DNA from: a virus
Reading direction: 5' to 3' (one strand)
Virus record (IMG/VR): IMGVR_UViG_3300025120_000337
Span: 1 to 29,910 of that record
Length of the DNA: 29,910 bases
The notes beneath the pieces are model-generated. The model was not told the origin of the DNA. It ran no database searches and worked only from the letters and a program-made list of their open reading frames with translations. Each line of letters starts with the position of its first letter. The stretch's first letter is position 1. This document shows, piece by piece, positions 16,666-22,832 of this stretch. The translations under genes and the position numbers were made by a program.

Positions 16666-16941
16666 TTAGTTTTCCAAGTCATTTTCGTATATAAAGTCTG
16701 TCCAATCTCTGCATATACTGCAGATACCAACTGGTGGGTCATCGTCGATTGGTTCTGTAACGCAACCACCATTACAACATGTTGATATCAAAGCACCTCT
16801 ATCTATTTCTCCTATTGTATCATTAACTTTTTTGAGTGTTTCATATAATTCTTTATATTTATTACTAGTGAAGATAATGTTATTAGGATTAAGTGGACCT
16901 TCGTGTTTGATAGACCATGTCGTATCTTTCTTTTCTTTCAT
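16666..16941 (-). CDS. Small putative zinc-binding protein, 91 aa
   Basis: Residues 54-77 contain Cys55, Cys56, Cys60, Cys74 and Cys77, with spacing C-x4-C-x13-C-x2-C, like a small zinc ribbon. Between the pairs lies an acidic TEPIDDDPPVG loop. The N-terminal half is a charged helix. The start follows GAAAGG (GAAAGGTTTAAAATG read leftward). It is the next gene after the ubiquitin-like cassette, separated by a stem-loop. A protein-protein or nucleic-acid binding role is possible. I cannot tell whether it belongs to the cassette, although a RING-like partner would be interesting. The Cys count is too low for a true RING. Confidence 0.6.
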   Translation of the reverse strand: MKEKKDTTWSIKHEGPLNPNNIIFTSNKYKELYETLKKVNDTIGEIDRGALISTCCNGGCVTEPIDDDPPVGICSICRDWTDFIYENDLEN

Positions 16942-16953
16942 TTTAAACCTTTC

Positions 16954-17017
16954 ATATAAGGGGGCTGTATTTGTATAGTGGATCAGAAGAGAGGTATAGT
17001 ATCACAGCCCCTTATAT
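16954..17017 (-). other. Long-armed stem-loop between the E1-like and zinc-protein genes
   Basis: ATATAAGGGGGCTGT (16954-16968) pairs with ACAGCCCCTTATAT (17004-17017), 14 bp with one bulged G. The 35-nt loop contains the direct repeat GTATAGT twice (16973-16979 and 16994-17000). It lies 3' of the E1-like stop and just before the GAAAGG ribosome site of the next gene. It may separate the cassette mRNA from downstream genes by termination, or protect or process the RNA. Confidence 0.7.
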
Positions 17018-17023
17018 ATTTAT

Positions 17024-17674
17024 TTAATTGACAAATCCATTGGAGTTTAATGACATAGTTTGAAAATTAAAAGAGAATTCTTTTAAATAAGGTTCCTTTT
17101 TAATAATCTGTTTTACATTATTACATATAAAACTACCTGTCATATTACTACAATAACTTGTAGCTCTGGCATTACAAGGATCGTCATCACCCTCGTCATC
17201 ACTATACCAGTACTTTTTATATTCTGTTAGAGTTGGTTCTTTCAAAGTGTATTGCTGGTAATGCTCAGCACCCATTCGTCCGTCTATAAGAACATCTGGT
17301 TTTTTATCTTTGATTATATTTTCAACCGCTTCTAACCTATCTTTCATTGAGTCAAACCCTAGTATAACTACATTTTTGTCTTGTGCTTGGTATCTCTCAA
17401 ACCTACCATTGTAACACTCAACATCTATTGATGGATTAATTGCTATCAATCTATCTTTCAATGCATCTACTTTTGATTTGTTCAAATCATTTCTATCATA
17501 TATAGAAACTCCTATGTTTGGACTTTCTACTATATCCATATCGTATAAGAATATACGGCTTGCACCCATCTTACCTAACGTTACAGCTGCGGCACTACCT
17601 ATAGCACCGCAACCTAAGAAATGATATGCATACTCATCGAAATTATTTATTATTCCTGAGTATCTTTCATTCAT
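17024..17674 (-). CDS. E1/ThiF-like ubiquitin-activating enzyme, 216 aa
   Basis: Predicted to adenylate the C-terminal Gly of the ubiquitin-like protein encoded upstream. It has a Rossmann nucleotide loop Gly21-Cys-Gly-Ala-Ile-Gly26, the acidic motif Asp45-Met-Asp47-Ile-Val-Glu-Ser-Pro-Asn53, and basic residues Arg61, Lys66 and Lys68 in the ATP region. GFDSMKDR (106-113) stands where E1 proteins bind ATP and metal. Cys167 (DPCNAR) and Cys175 (SYCSN) are candidate thioester cysteines. The length is near that of ThiF/MoeB, without the large extra domains of eukaryotic E1. The start overlaps the JAMM gene stop (ATGA) and has AAAGGAG. The usual NLxRQ Arg is not obvious, so the activating site is divergent. 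Confidence 0.9.
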   Translation of the reverse strand: MNERYSGIINNFDEYAYHFLGCGAIGSAAAVTLGKMGASRIFLYDMDIVESPNIGVSIYDRNDLNKSKVDALKDRLIAINPSIDVECYNGRFERYQAQDKNVVILGFDSMKDRLEAVENIIKDKKPDVLIDGRMGAEHYQQYTLKEPTLTEYKKYWYSDDEGDDDPCNARATSYCSNMTGSFICNNVKQIIKKEPYLKEFSFNFQTMSLNSNGFVN

Positions 17675-18540
17675 CTAAAACTCCTTTCCCATGCACTTGT
17701 TTCTAGCATAGTATCTACGTCAAAGCTTGTCCCTTTAACATATATGTATTGATCAGCCATTACTAAATTGATAACCGCATCTAACATATCTTTATCAAGT
17801 ACACCTACTCTTAACTCGCTTTTTCTTGCACCAAGCTTTCTGTTTAGATTACCTAATTGCTTACGACATGTATCATAATCGTCATCATTTATGTAATCTT
17901 GTAGTATGTTATCTATATCTGTTTCAAGATTTGTTTTCTCTTGATCAGATTCATCTGCCCATAATTGCACTTGTTGTTTAGATATATTAGTTTTAGTAGA
18001 CCAGTTATTACCCCAAGTTCCACCTGTTCTGATAACAGGAGTTGGTTTTACGCACAGTTCTGCCACATTGTCAGATATTTCTTTAGGTATTTCCATAGAT
18101 TTACCTATTATTGTAACTTCTGTGTCAGTTTGTGTCCCTGTTTTCCAATCACTAATGCGTAATATCTGTTCTTCTTTCAAGTTTATAACTAATGAAAAAT
18201 CATAATCATTATGTTTGTCTTGTTCAATAGCAGTAATATCTGTAGCTGACCAGAATACACCCATAGTATGGTGACTATGCCACCAGCAAAACCAATACGG
18301 TTCACCACCATGTTTGATTTCTGATTCAGTAAAGTATTTACCCATTGCTTCTTTAGTTATGTCTGTATTACCAGCAGTAATTTCTTGCTCTAGTATTACA
18401 GGTTCAGTGAATACAAATTGATTATTGATGTACTTAACAATCATGTATCCACCTATTTCACTTTGATATTCATCCCAAGCATGTCTAGCATACTGTTGTA
18501 ATGTTGTCCAATTTTCATCAGACATTATGAACTTATTCAT
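17671..18540 (-). CDS. JAB/MPN (JAMM) isopeptidase, deubiquitinase-like, 289 aa
   Basis: Zinc metalloprotease domain with a complete JAMM signature. Glu28 (SEIGGYM) is the general base, His88-Ser-His90 are zinc ligands, and seven residues later come Ser98-x-x-Asp101 (WWHSHHTMGVFWSATD). This is the exact H-x-H-x7-S-x2-D pattern of enzymes that remove ubiquitin-like modifiers. Residues 120-289 form a second, mostly helical region with an acidic IDNILQDYINDDDYD segment that I do not recognise. It may bind the Ubl or E2-like protein. It starts 2 nt after the E2-like stop with AGAGAGG and overlaps the E1-like gene by 4 nt. A tail-tip JAB role (lambda K-like) is unlikely here. Confidence 0.93.
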   Translation of the reverse strand: MNKFIMSDENWTTLQQYARHAWDEYQSEIGGYMIVKYINNQFVFTEPVILEQEITAGNTDITKEAMGKYFTESEIKHGGEPYWFCWWHSHHTMGVFWSATDITAIEQDKHNDYDFSLVINLKEEQILRISDWKTGTQTDTEVTIIGKSMEIPKEISDNVAELCVKPTPVIRTGGTWGNNWSTKTNISKQQVQLWADESDQEKTNLETDIDNILQDYINDDDYDTCRKQLGNLNRKLGARKSELRVGVLDKDMLDAVINLVMADQYIYVKGTSFDVDTMLETSAWERSFR

Positions 18541-18541
18541 T

Positions 18542-20368
18542 TTAACCTCTCTCCATTAACTGTTGTTCCATAGCAGTCATAATTTCTTCTGCTGTTTGAA
18601 CTGTTATCGTTTCATCTTCTCCAAATGGTAAATCTGTTTCTACTTCATAACTAAATGGTTCAGTAGTATCGTCATGATTTCCATCGAAAGAAGGTAAGTC
18701 TGGTACTATTGTATCACTATCATCACTTGTATCAAGCTCTTCTGATGTTACATTGTATAGTTCGTATCCACAATCTTCACCTAATACATCTTGTAACACT
18801 TTAACTAGATCATTATAGTGTCCATGATCTCTAGTAATACACTTATCTGCATCTAACATATCAACAGTGCTTTGTATACTATCAAATAAATAGTTTTGCA
18901 ACATTGTTATATGCTTTACTTCAACTTCATTTCTATCTAAATCAGGGTCACAAACATCTCTAACCTGTTGTATAGATGCTAACCAGTTCTTTTCAGTGAA
19001 TTGCCATCCGTATGTATATCTACTAGAATCATGTAACAGATCTATATGATCTTGTTCTGTTCCATTAATAAATATTGCATTGGATATTGATTGACCGCTC
19101 CAAGAATTATCACTAGCATAAGGTCCTGGTCTATGTGTACTGTTGATGCCATTCATTTGTAACAAGTTTTCTTGTATTACTTTTACTTGTATACTGCCTG
19201 AATCAAGAAAGATGCTATTATCCCATCTATCTTCTGGTAATGTAACAATACTATAACTAATATTGTTTAGAGGATTAGTACTCTCTACACAATATGTTTG
19301 CCATTGATCTAAATTTGCAAGTAAATCTACAAAATCTAATCTAAGTAAAGCATTGTTAATATCTTCTTGCATATTACCAAAACAAACATTCATCATAACT
19401 ACTCCTTTTTCTTCACCAAATAATTGTTTAGTGTAACTTAAAGAATTACCTATGAAAGGATGTCTCAAACCGTCGTCAATATTGTAATGTCCTACAGATT
19501 CTTGTCTACATCTGTAATGACTACGATTAGTTGACAATCCCATTGAAATTAAATAACTATCAATTTCACGTTCATAGACATAATGACTACTATTAAAGAT
19601 AGATGTATCTAACTCATCAAATGACCTAGTTTGTAGTGCTTGAAAAAGCTTATAAAATGGTATCTTAAGTGACAAATACAAATCTTTATTTGTTTTTAAC
19701 ACACCATAATGTTTACTTCTGTTAACATTTATAATTGGTATTTGAGCATTCTTGTATTTCAAGTCTAAACATATTGAACCTGTAAGAAACTTTAACATAT
19801 CTAACTGTGCTGCTGTTAACGGATCTTCTGATACACGATTAAATGTTTCGTATTGAAAAGTAAAATCGTATTCTAAATTATCTTTCAATCCAAATATCAT
19901 CTCAGCTTCTTTATCTTTTTCTTTGAACTTATTAATTGCAGACTCCATTGCTGTTTTAGCTATCTCTAAATCAGAATCTGTTGTAGCATTTCTACTTCTC
20001 AATAATCTTAGTTGTTCTTCTATGTTCAATACTCCTTTTTCGAAGTTTTCTTTAGACCAGCTCATATTAGAAGCTCTGTTGAACATAGTTTCTAACGTAC
20101 CAGTCTTATTGTATTGTAACATTCTATCTACGATTACTTCCTTGATTATATCTTTATAACCAGGAGACCATCTATAAGTCCTTGTAAAACCTAAGGGCTT
20201 AATTGGTTGTAGTAAACTTCTATTTCCACTAACATAAGTTGATGTAATATATCTTCTGTTGAGATTTTTTACTGCTTTTGCTAATTGATTTGAAGGACCT
20301 ATTACCATTTCTTGTGTAAGATTATCTAGATTAATAGACAAATCTTCCCATTCTTCTTTTATCCACAT
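18542..20368 (-). CDS. Putative E2-like ubiquitin-conjugating protein, 608 aa
   Basis: I chose ATG 20368 because GGAG is 6 nt upstream. A TTG four codons earlier lacks a ribosome site. The protein has no eukaryotic homologue that I recognise overall. Residues 303-329 contain His-Pro-Phe-Ile (303-306) and, 23 residues later, Cys329-Phe-Gly-Asn. A helix-rich stretch follows (331-355), then Trp356, Cys360 and Asn365-Pro-Leu-Asn. This order resembles the HPN ... catalytic Cys ... helix ... NP(x)N layout of E2/RWD-fold conjugating enzymes. The N-terminal 200 residues are helical and basic. The C-terminal region (about 535-590) is acidic and probably disordered. Its position between Ubl and JAMM genes is where E2 genes lie in Bil-type operons. 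The E2 role is inferred from motif order plus context, and the HP-to-Cys gap is long. Confidence 0.75.
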   Translation of the reverse strand: MWIKEEWEDLSINLDNLTQEMVIGPSNQLAKAVKNLNRRYITSTYVSGNRSLLQPIKPLGFTRTYRWSPGYKDIIKEVIVDRMLQYNKTGTLETMFNRASNMSWSKENFEKGVLNIEEQLRLLRSRNATTDSDLEIAKTAMESAINKFKEKDKEAEMIFGLKDNLEYDFTFQYETFNRVSEDPLTAAQLDMLKFLTGSICLDLKYKNAQIPIINVNRSKHYGVLKTNKDLYLSLKIPFYKLFQALQTRSFDELDTSIFNSSHYVYEREIDSYLISMGLSTNRSHYRCRQESVGHYNIDDGLRHPFIGNSLSYTKQLFGEEKGVVMMNVCFGNMQEDINNALLRLDFVDLLANLDQWQTYCVESTNPLNNISYSIVTLPEDRWDNSIFLDSGSIQVKVIQENLLQMNGINSTHRPGPYASDNSWSGQSISNAIFINGTEQDHIDLLHDSSRYTYGWQFTEKNWLASIQQVRDVCDPDLDRNEVEVKHITMLQNYLFDSIQSTVDMLDADKCITRDHGHYNDLVKVLQDVLGEDCGYELYNVTSEELDTSDDSDTIVPDLPSFDGNHDDTTEPFSYEVETDLPFGEDETITVQTAEEIMTAMEQQLMERG

Positions 20369-20385
20369 ATTATTCTCCAAATTGT

Positions 20386-20409
20386 GAGGGGTAACTAATG
20401 CTACCCCTC
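20386..20409 (-). other. Hairpin between the Ubl and E2-like genes
   Basis: GAGGGGTA (20386-20393) and TACCCCTC (20402-20409) form a perfect 8-bp stem with an 8-nt loop in the 53-nt gap. No U-run follows in the leftward direction (ACAATTTGGAG follows), so it is not a standard terminator. It could protect the mRNA end or set different levels of the abundant Ubl and the E2-like protein. Confidence 0.7.
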
Positions 20410-20421
20410 TGTTTATTACTA

Positions 20422-20721
20422 TTATCCACCACGTTTAGTGTTACTATTGAAAGCAACATAACATAACTTACCATCTGGATCACTATCTCCAGCACCTGGT
20501 CTCATTGCAGCTAATGCTTCTTGTCTGTTAACTGGGTTAACATTTACATTAACTGTACTATCTTCTCTGATCAATGAAGCTGAATGGCTATCTGCACCTT
20601 GCAAATACGTAATAAATTCGGCTACTGTTGTTACGTGAGCTGGTACATTTAAGTCTGTAATCCATTGCTCAGTATTAACTTTGTATTTTACGCCAGTAAA
20701 TGGCATTTGAGTTTCACTCAT
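20422..20721 (-). CDS. Putative ubiquitin-like modifier ending in free Gly-Gly, 99 aa
   Basis: The 99-residue product ends CYVAFNSNTKRGG directly at the stop codon. The exposed diglycine after a basic residue is the hallmark of a mature ubiquitin-like protein that can be adenylated without trimming. Predicted strands at about 10-16, 26-33, 56-63 and 85-92, plus a helix near 32-41, would suit a beta-grasp fold, but identity to ubiquitin, ThiS or MoaD is not visible. The call rests on the C-terminus plus the adjacent E2-like, JAMM and E1-like genes. The start overlaps the upstream stop (ATGA), with AAAGGA before it. An alternative is a sulfur carrier for the E1-like protein. Confidence 0.7.
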   Translation of the reverse strand: MSETQMPFTGVKYKVNTEQWITDLNVPAHVTTVAEFITYLQGADSHSASLIREDSTVNVNVNPVNRQEALAAMRPGAGDSDPDGKLCYVAFNSNTKRGG

Positions 20722-21125
20722 TTTTCTTTTCCTTTTTTATCATGCTTACTTGCTACCATAAGGAAGTATAAAGCGTAGTATAAGTAAGCGTTAGCTTTTC
20801 TTAAGTAATCATATGTTTTAGTATGTACTAACTGAGTTTGTAACATTGACTCAGATATAGAATATATTAAAGCATCTATTACTTCTTCTATTGTCTCTGC
20901 AAGGTTATCTCTCTCGACTGAGAAACATTCTTGCAAAGTTATTGGAACTTCACGGTGATATAACTTAGCACCATCGTCCAATCTTTTGTGAGCTATATGA
21001 TTGACTGTATCAACCAGCTCATTTCTTTCTTGAAATGTAATATCTTTTACTGCTTCTAATTGCTCACCAGCAAAAGTCATTTCTGTTTTAAACCTTCTTA
21101 GTATTTCTTCGTTATTGCCTTTCAT
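20718..21125 (-). CDS. MazG-like helical nucleotide pyrophosphatase-type protein, 135 aa
   Basis: An all-helical protein. The segment RLDDGAKLYHREVPITL (about 48-64) is followed by ERDNLAETIEEVIDALIYS (71-89), with Glu80-Glu81-x-x-Asp84. This is the G-x-x-x-Y ... E-x-x-E-E-x-x-D arrangement of phage MazG-like/all-alpha NTP pyrophosphohydrolases, which bind Mg through paired acidic residues. Such proteins reduce nucleotide alarmones or clean non-canonical NTPs during phage growth. It ends in a Lys-rich tail and overlaps the Ubl gene by ATGA and the preceding gene by TGA/ATG. The match is partial (only one EExxD helix is clear), so the activity is uncertain. Confidence 0.5.
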   Translation of the reverse strand: MKGNNEEILRRFKTEMTFAGEQLEAVKDITFQERNELVDTVNHIAHKRLDDGAKLYHREVPITLQECFSVERDNLAETIEEVIDALIYSISESMLQTQLVHTKTYDYLRKANAYLYYALYFLMVASKHDKKGKEK

Positions 21126-21319
21126 CTAGTATCCTTCTTCCTATATTGATCTACCCATGACTTTTTGTAAGTACTTGAACCACTGTTTCTACCTTGATTT
21201 CTACCTACAAAACACCACCAACCATTCCCGTTCTTCTTAAACAAAGCTTCTTTGTCCTTGATATATTGTGGGTCTTTAATACTTTTGTACGGCCAATTAT
21301 ACTTTCTTTCTTTATCCAT
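21122..21319 (-). CDS. Small basic hypothetical protein, 65 aa
   Basis: ATG 21319 has an ideal AAGGAG site. The in-frame TTG one codon earlier does not. The product is rich in Lys, Tyr, Trp and Asn (NWPYKSIKDPQYIKDKEALF, GNGWWCFVGRNQG) and strongly basic towards the C-terminus, suggesting nucleic-acid or protein binding. It overlaps both neighbours by a few nucleotides. No family is recognised. Confidence 0.6.
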   Translation of the reverse strand: MDKERKYNWPYKSIKDPQYIKDKEALFKKNGNGWWCFVGRNQGRNSGSSTYKKSWVDQYRKKDTR

Positions 21320-21719
21320 CAATGCTCCTTGTTCTTATCTTTAAATGAACATACTTCTGTTCTAACTTAAGAAATGTTTCGTATGGTATATTATCTATTT
21401 CGTATTGTAATGCTTTTCTAAATACATTAACATCTACTCTAAACATAGGCCATACTGTTTTGTGCAACTCTACTCTTTCACCTCTCATCCTCATATCTAC
21501 TCTGTCTTCTTCAGATGTTGGCGTACCAAAATAACACCACAATCTATTGTGATGGTATCGCATATACTCCATTTCTATGTGAACTATATCTCTTATATCA
21601 ATTACAAAATCTATTGTCTCGTGATTAGCAAACAAATCTTTTAACTTGTATTGTTCGTATCTGAGACTAGAATAGTCTTCATTGTATTGATATAGTGCTT
21701 CTCTGATGTTAACTTTCAT
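21312..21719 (-). CDS. Hypothetical protein, 135 aa
   Basis: AGGAG is 5 nt upstream of ATG 21719. A further in-frame ATG and GTG just upstream are too close to it. The product is helical and Tyr/His/Arg-rich, with YMRYHHNRLWCYFGT at about 52-66 and DMRMRGERVELHKTVWPMFRVDV further on. The paired His and alternating acids could bind metal, but there is no recognisable catalytic pattern. It is coupled to both neighbours by overlaps. The function is unknown. Confidence 0.6.
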   Translation of the reverse strand: MKVNIREALYQYNEDYSSLRYEQYKLKDLFANHETIDFVIDIRDIVHIEMEYMRYHHNRLWCYFGTPTSEEDRVDMRMRGERVELHKTVWPMFRVDVNVFRKALQYEIDNIPYETFLKLEQKYVHLKIRTRSIDG

Positions 21720-21945
21720 CATCACTCCTGATCTTTCTTATTGAAGAAGTCATGTTGTGTTCCATGTATTCATAACCTAAATCATTTAACTTTTTCAAGT
21801 CATCTTTTGCTTTTTTTGAATATTTATCTATGTAATCATTTAATTGAACAGTTTGTTCTTTTAACAACTTTTTAGTAGATACTGTGTATTCTAAGTGACT
21901 ATCAATGGATTTCTGTAGTTTTATTGCTTTATCAAATTCACTCAT
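21709..21945 (-). CDS. Small coiled-coil protein, 78 aa
   Basis: ATG 21945 follows AGAGGT. Nearly the whole product is charged helix with heptad-like Leu/Ile spacing (AIKLQKSIDSHLEY, KKLLKEQTVQLNDYIDKYSKKAKDDLKKLNDLGYEYM), consistent with a coiled coil. It is the first gene after a 217-nt non-coding gap that holds two long stem-loops, so it may have its own regulated leader. No function is assigned. Confidence 0.6.
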   Translation of the reverse strand: MSEFDKAIKLQKSIDSHLEYTVSTKKLLKEQTVQLNDYIDKYSKKAKDDLKKLNDLGYEYMEHNMTSSIRKIRSDDES

Positions 21946-21974
21946 TTTTCTATACCTCTTTCTAATTTAATAAA

Positions 21975-22064
21975 CAGCAATACTTAGATATCCCTTACGG
22001 ACACTTACACTCACGTCTGAGAATTGTGGAAAGCCGCTAAGCTTAAAACTCTATAGTATTGCTG
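21975..22064 (-). ncRNA. Long-range stem-loop C (possible structured RNA or leader)
   Basis: CAGCAATACT (21975-21984) pairs perfectly with AGTATTGCTG (22055-22064). The inside is also structured: CTTACGG (21994-22000) can pair with CCGCTAAG (22034-22041) with one bulge, and CTCA/TGAG (22010-22013 with 22018-22021) forms a small hairpin. The result is a nested three-level fold with no open frame. It ends 30 nt upstream of the 78-residue gene start (leftward). It is not a tRNA: there is no T-arm GTTCRA and no CCA. Confidence 0.55.
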
Positions 22065-22083
22065 CTTAATATTTAATTGTGAT

Positions 22084-22148
22084 GATAGGTTAGTTAATCA
22101 TATACAAAAATGATTTCCCAGATATGAAACCTTTACGGCTAACCTATC
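22084..22148 (-). ncRNA. Long-range stem-loop A (same plan as 12226-12283)
   Basis: GATAGGTTAG (22084-22093) pairs perfectly with CTAACCTATC (22139-22148). Inside, AATCAT (22096-22101) pairs with ATGATT (22110-22115) around an 8-nt loop, and a 23-nt unpaired insert (22116-22138) lies on one side only. The right arm directly adjoins TATCAGCCACCG (22149-22160), the inverted copy of the 12-mer at 12101. It lies 15 nt after the stop of the 42-residue gene in the leftward direction. Confidence 0.6.
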
Positions 22149-22162
22149 TATCAGCCACCGAT

Positions 22163-22291
22163 CTATCTGTATCGTTCTGATACATCTAACATAATGTCTT
22201 CTACATTACTTACTTGATTCTTTTCTTTTTGACTAAGTTTTAACACAAGTTTCTTGATGGACTTCTTACTTACTTTCTTTTGCCTAATCAT
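22163..22291 (-). CDS. Small basic hypothetical protein, 42 aa
   Basis: Read leftward, ATG 22291 overlaps the TAG of the membrane-protein gene by 8 nt and runs to TAG 22163-22165. The product, MIRQKKVSKKSIKKLVLKLS at the N-terminus and VEDIMLDVSERYR at the end, is a basic helix followed by an acidic helix. No good Shine-Dalgarno is seen, so translation would depend on coupling. The overlap and codon use like its neighbours support it, but the size leaves doubt. Confidence 0.5.
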   Translation of the reverse strand: MIRQKKVSKKSIKKLVLKLSQKEKNQVSNVEDIMLDVSERYR

Positions 22292-22526
22292 TGATTTGTT
22301 CTTTGATGTCATCAAATAACTCCCTTGTTAGGTATTCAGTTCTCGTAGTATGTGGTCTCATATCCATTTCATACTGACGCTTTGCATCTAATCTCTTTAC
22401 TCTCTCGAATGCATACTTATCATACATTGCTGCTAAATCAAACCTAAGCTTAACAACTAACATTGCTAGCATAAAGAATGATAGTATCAGTATTGCTGAT
22501 AGTAGTATTAACATAACTATATTCAT
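22284..22526 (-). CDS. Small single-pass membrane protein, 80 aa
   Basis: Residues 3-25 are a strong hydrophobic span (VMLILLSAILILSFFMLAML). A charged helical domain of about 55 residues follows (VKRLDAKRQYEMDM...TREYL-type), giving an N-out/C-in or spanin/holin-like arrangement. AGAAAGGAACACC precedes the ATG. The position in the early leftward block, far from the lysozyme, argues against a dedicated holin. A superinfection-exclusion or membrane-associated early function is possible. No family is recognised. Confidence 0.65.
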   Translation of the reverse strand: MNIVMLILLSAILILSFFMLAMLVVKLRFDLAAMYDKYAFERVKRLDAKRQYEMDMRPHTTRTEYLTRELFDDIKEQIND

Positions 22527-22547
22527 ATCGGTGTTCCTTTCTCCCTA

Positions 22548-22565
22548 TATTGAAGGGTATATAAT
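22548..22565 (-). promoter_or_regulatory. 18-nt repeat, copy 1, upstream of the membrane-protein gene
   Basis: Read leftward, ATTATATACCCTTCAATA. The same 18 nt with one change occurs at 22833-22850 before the next leftward gene, and each copy follows a hairpin. This is a candidate phage-specific promoter or mRNA processing element. No standard -35 box lies at the right distance. Confidence 0.45.
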
Positions 22566-22574
22566 GTTTAAGAC

Positions 22575-22597
22575 TAGGTAGACTTTATGCCTACCTA
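22575..22597 (-). terminator. Hairpin downstream of the 63-aa gene
   Basis: TAGGTAG (22575-22581) pairs with CTACCTA (22591-22597) around a 9-nt loop. Read leftward it follows the TAA of the 63-residue gene (22614) and is followed by GTCTTAAAC rather than a clean U-run. It may be a weak terminator or an RNA-stabilising end just before the 18-nt repeat. Confidence 0.5.
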
Positions 22598-22613
22598 ATC
22601 TATGTAATATGAT

Positions 22614-22805
22614 CTATTTACCGTAATGTACTAGACTATCTTGTGCTATTACATTATCAGCTTTATCTACTAAGTCTAAGACTTCTAGTAGTTCTTTCTT
22701 ATTTAGTTTATCTAGTTTCTTTACTATCTTGTCAGACACGATTACTCTATTAAAATCTGAGAAGACTAGTATTAGTTGATGCACTAAATCTGCTTTATAA
22801 TCCAC
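22614..22805 (-). CDS. Small hypothetical protein with GTG start, 63 aa
   Basis: The frame begins at GTG 22803-22805 with AAAGAGAG about 8 nt upstream; no in-frame ATG is near. The product is a compact helical protein (LVHQLILVFSDFNRVIVSDKIVKKLDKLNKKELLEVLDLVDKADNVI) with alternating Leu/Val helices, similar in style to small phage inhibitors or regulators. It is flanked by two hairpin plus 18-nt-repeat units, so it may be transcribed or processed separately. No family is recognised. Confidence 0.55.
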   Translation of the reverse strand: MDYKADLVHQLILVFSDFNRVIVSDKIVKKLDKLNKKELLEVLDLVDKADNVIAQDSLVHYGK

Positions 22806-22832
22806 GATGGCTCTCTTTCACAACTATTGTTG

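Noticed and set aside
17671-18540. JAB protein as a lambda K-like tail-tip peptidase
   Set aside because: No NlpC/P60 domain, no tail genes nearby, opposite strand from the virion genes, and flanked by E1-like and E2-like genes.
20369-20380. TTG start for the E2-like protein
   Set aside because: The ATG at 20368 has GGAG at the right distance; the TTG is part of that leader.
17024-20721. A sulfur-transfer (ThiS/MoaD/CysO-Mec) pathway instead of conjugation
   Set aside because: E1, JAMM and GG protein alone would allow it, but the E2-like gene between them and the absence of any thiamine, molybdopterin or cysteine genes make it less likely. It is not fully excluded.
21975-22064. Possible tRNA with a long acceptor stem
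   Set aside because: The outer stem is 10 bp, no D- or T-arm consensus is present and no CCA end follows.
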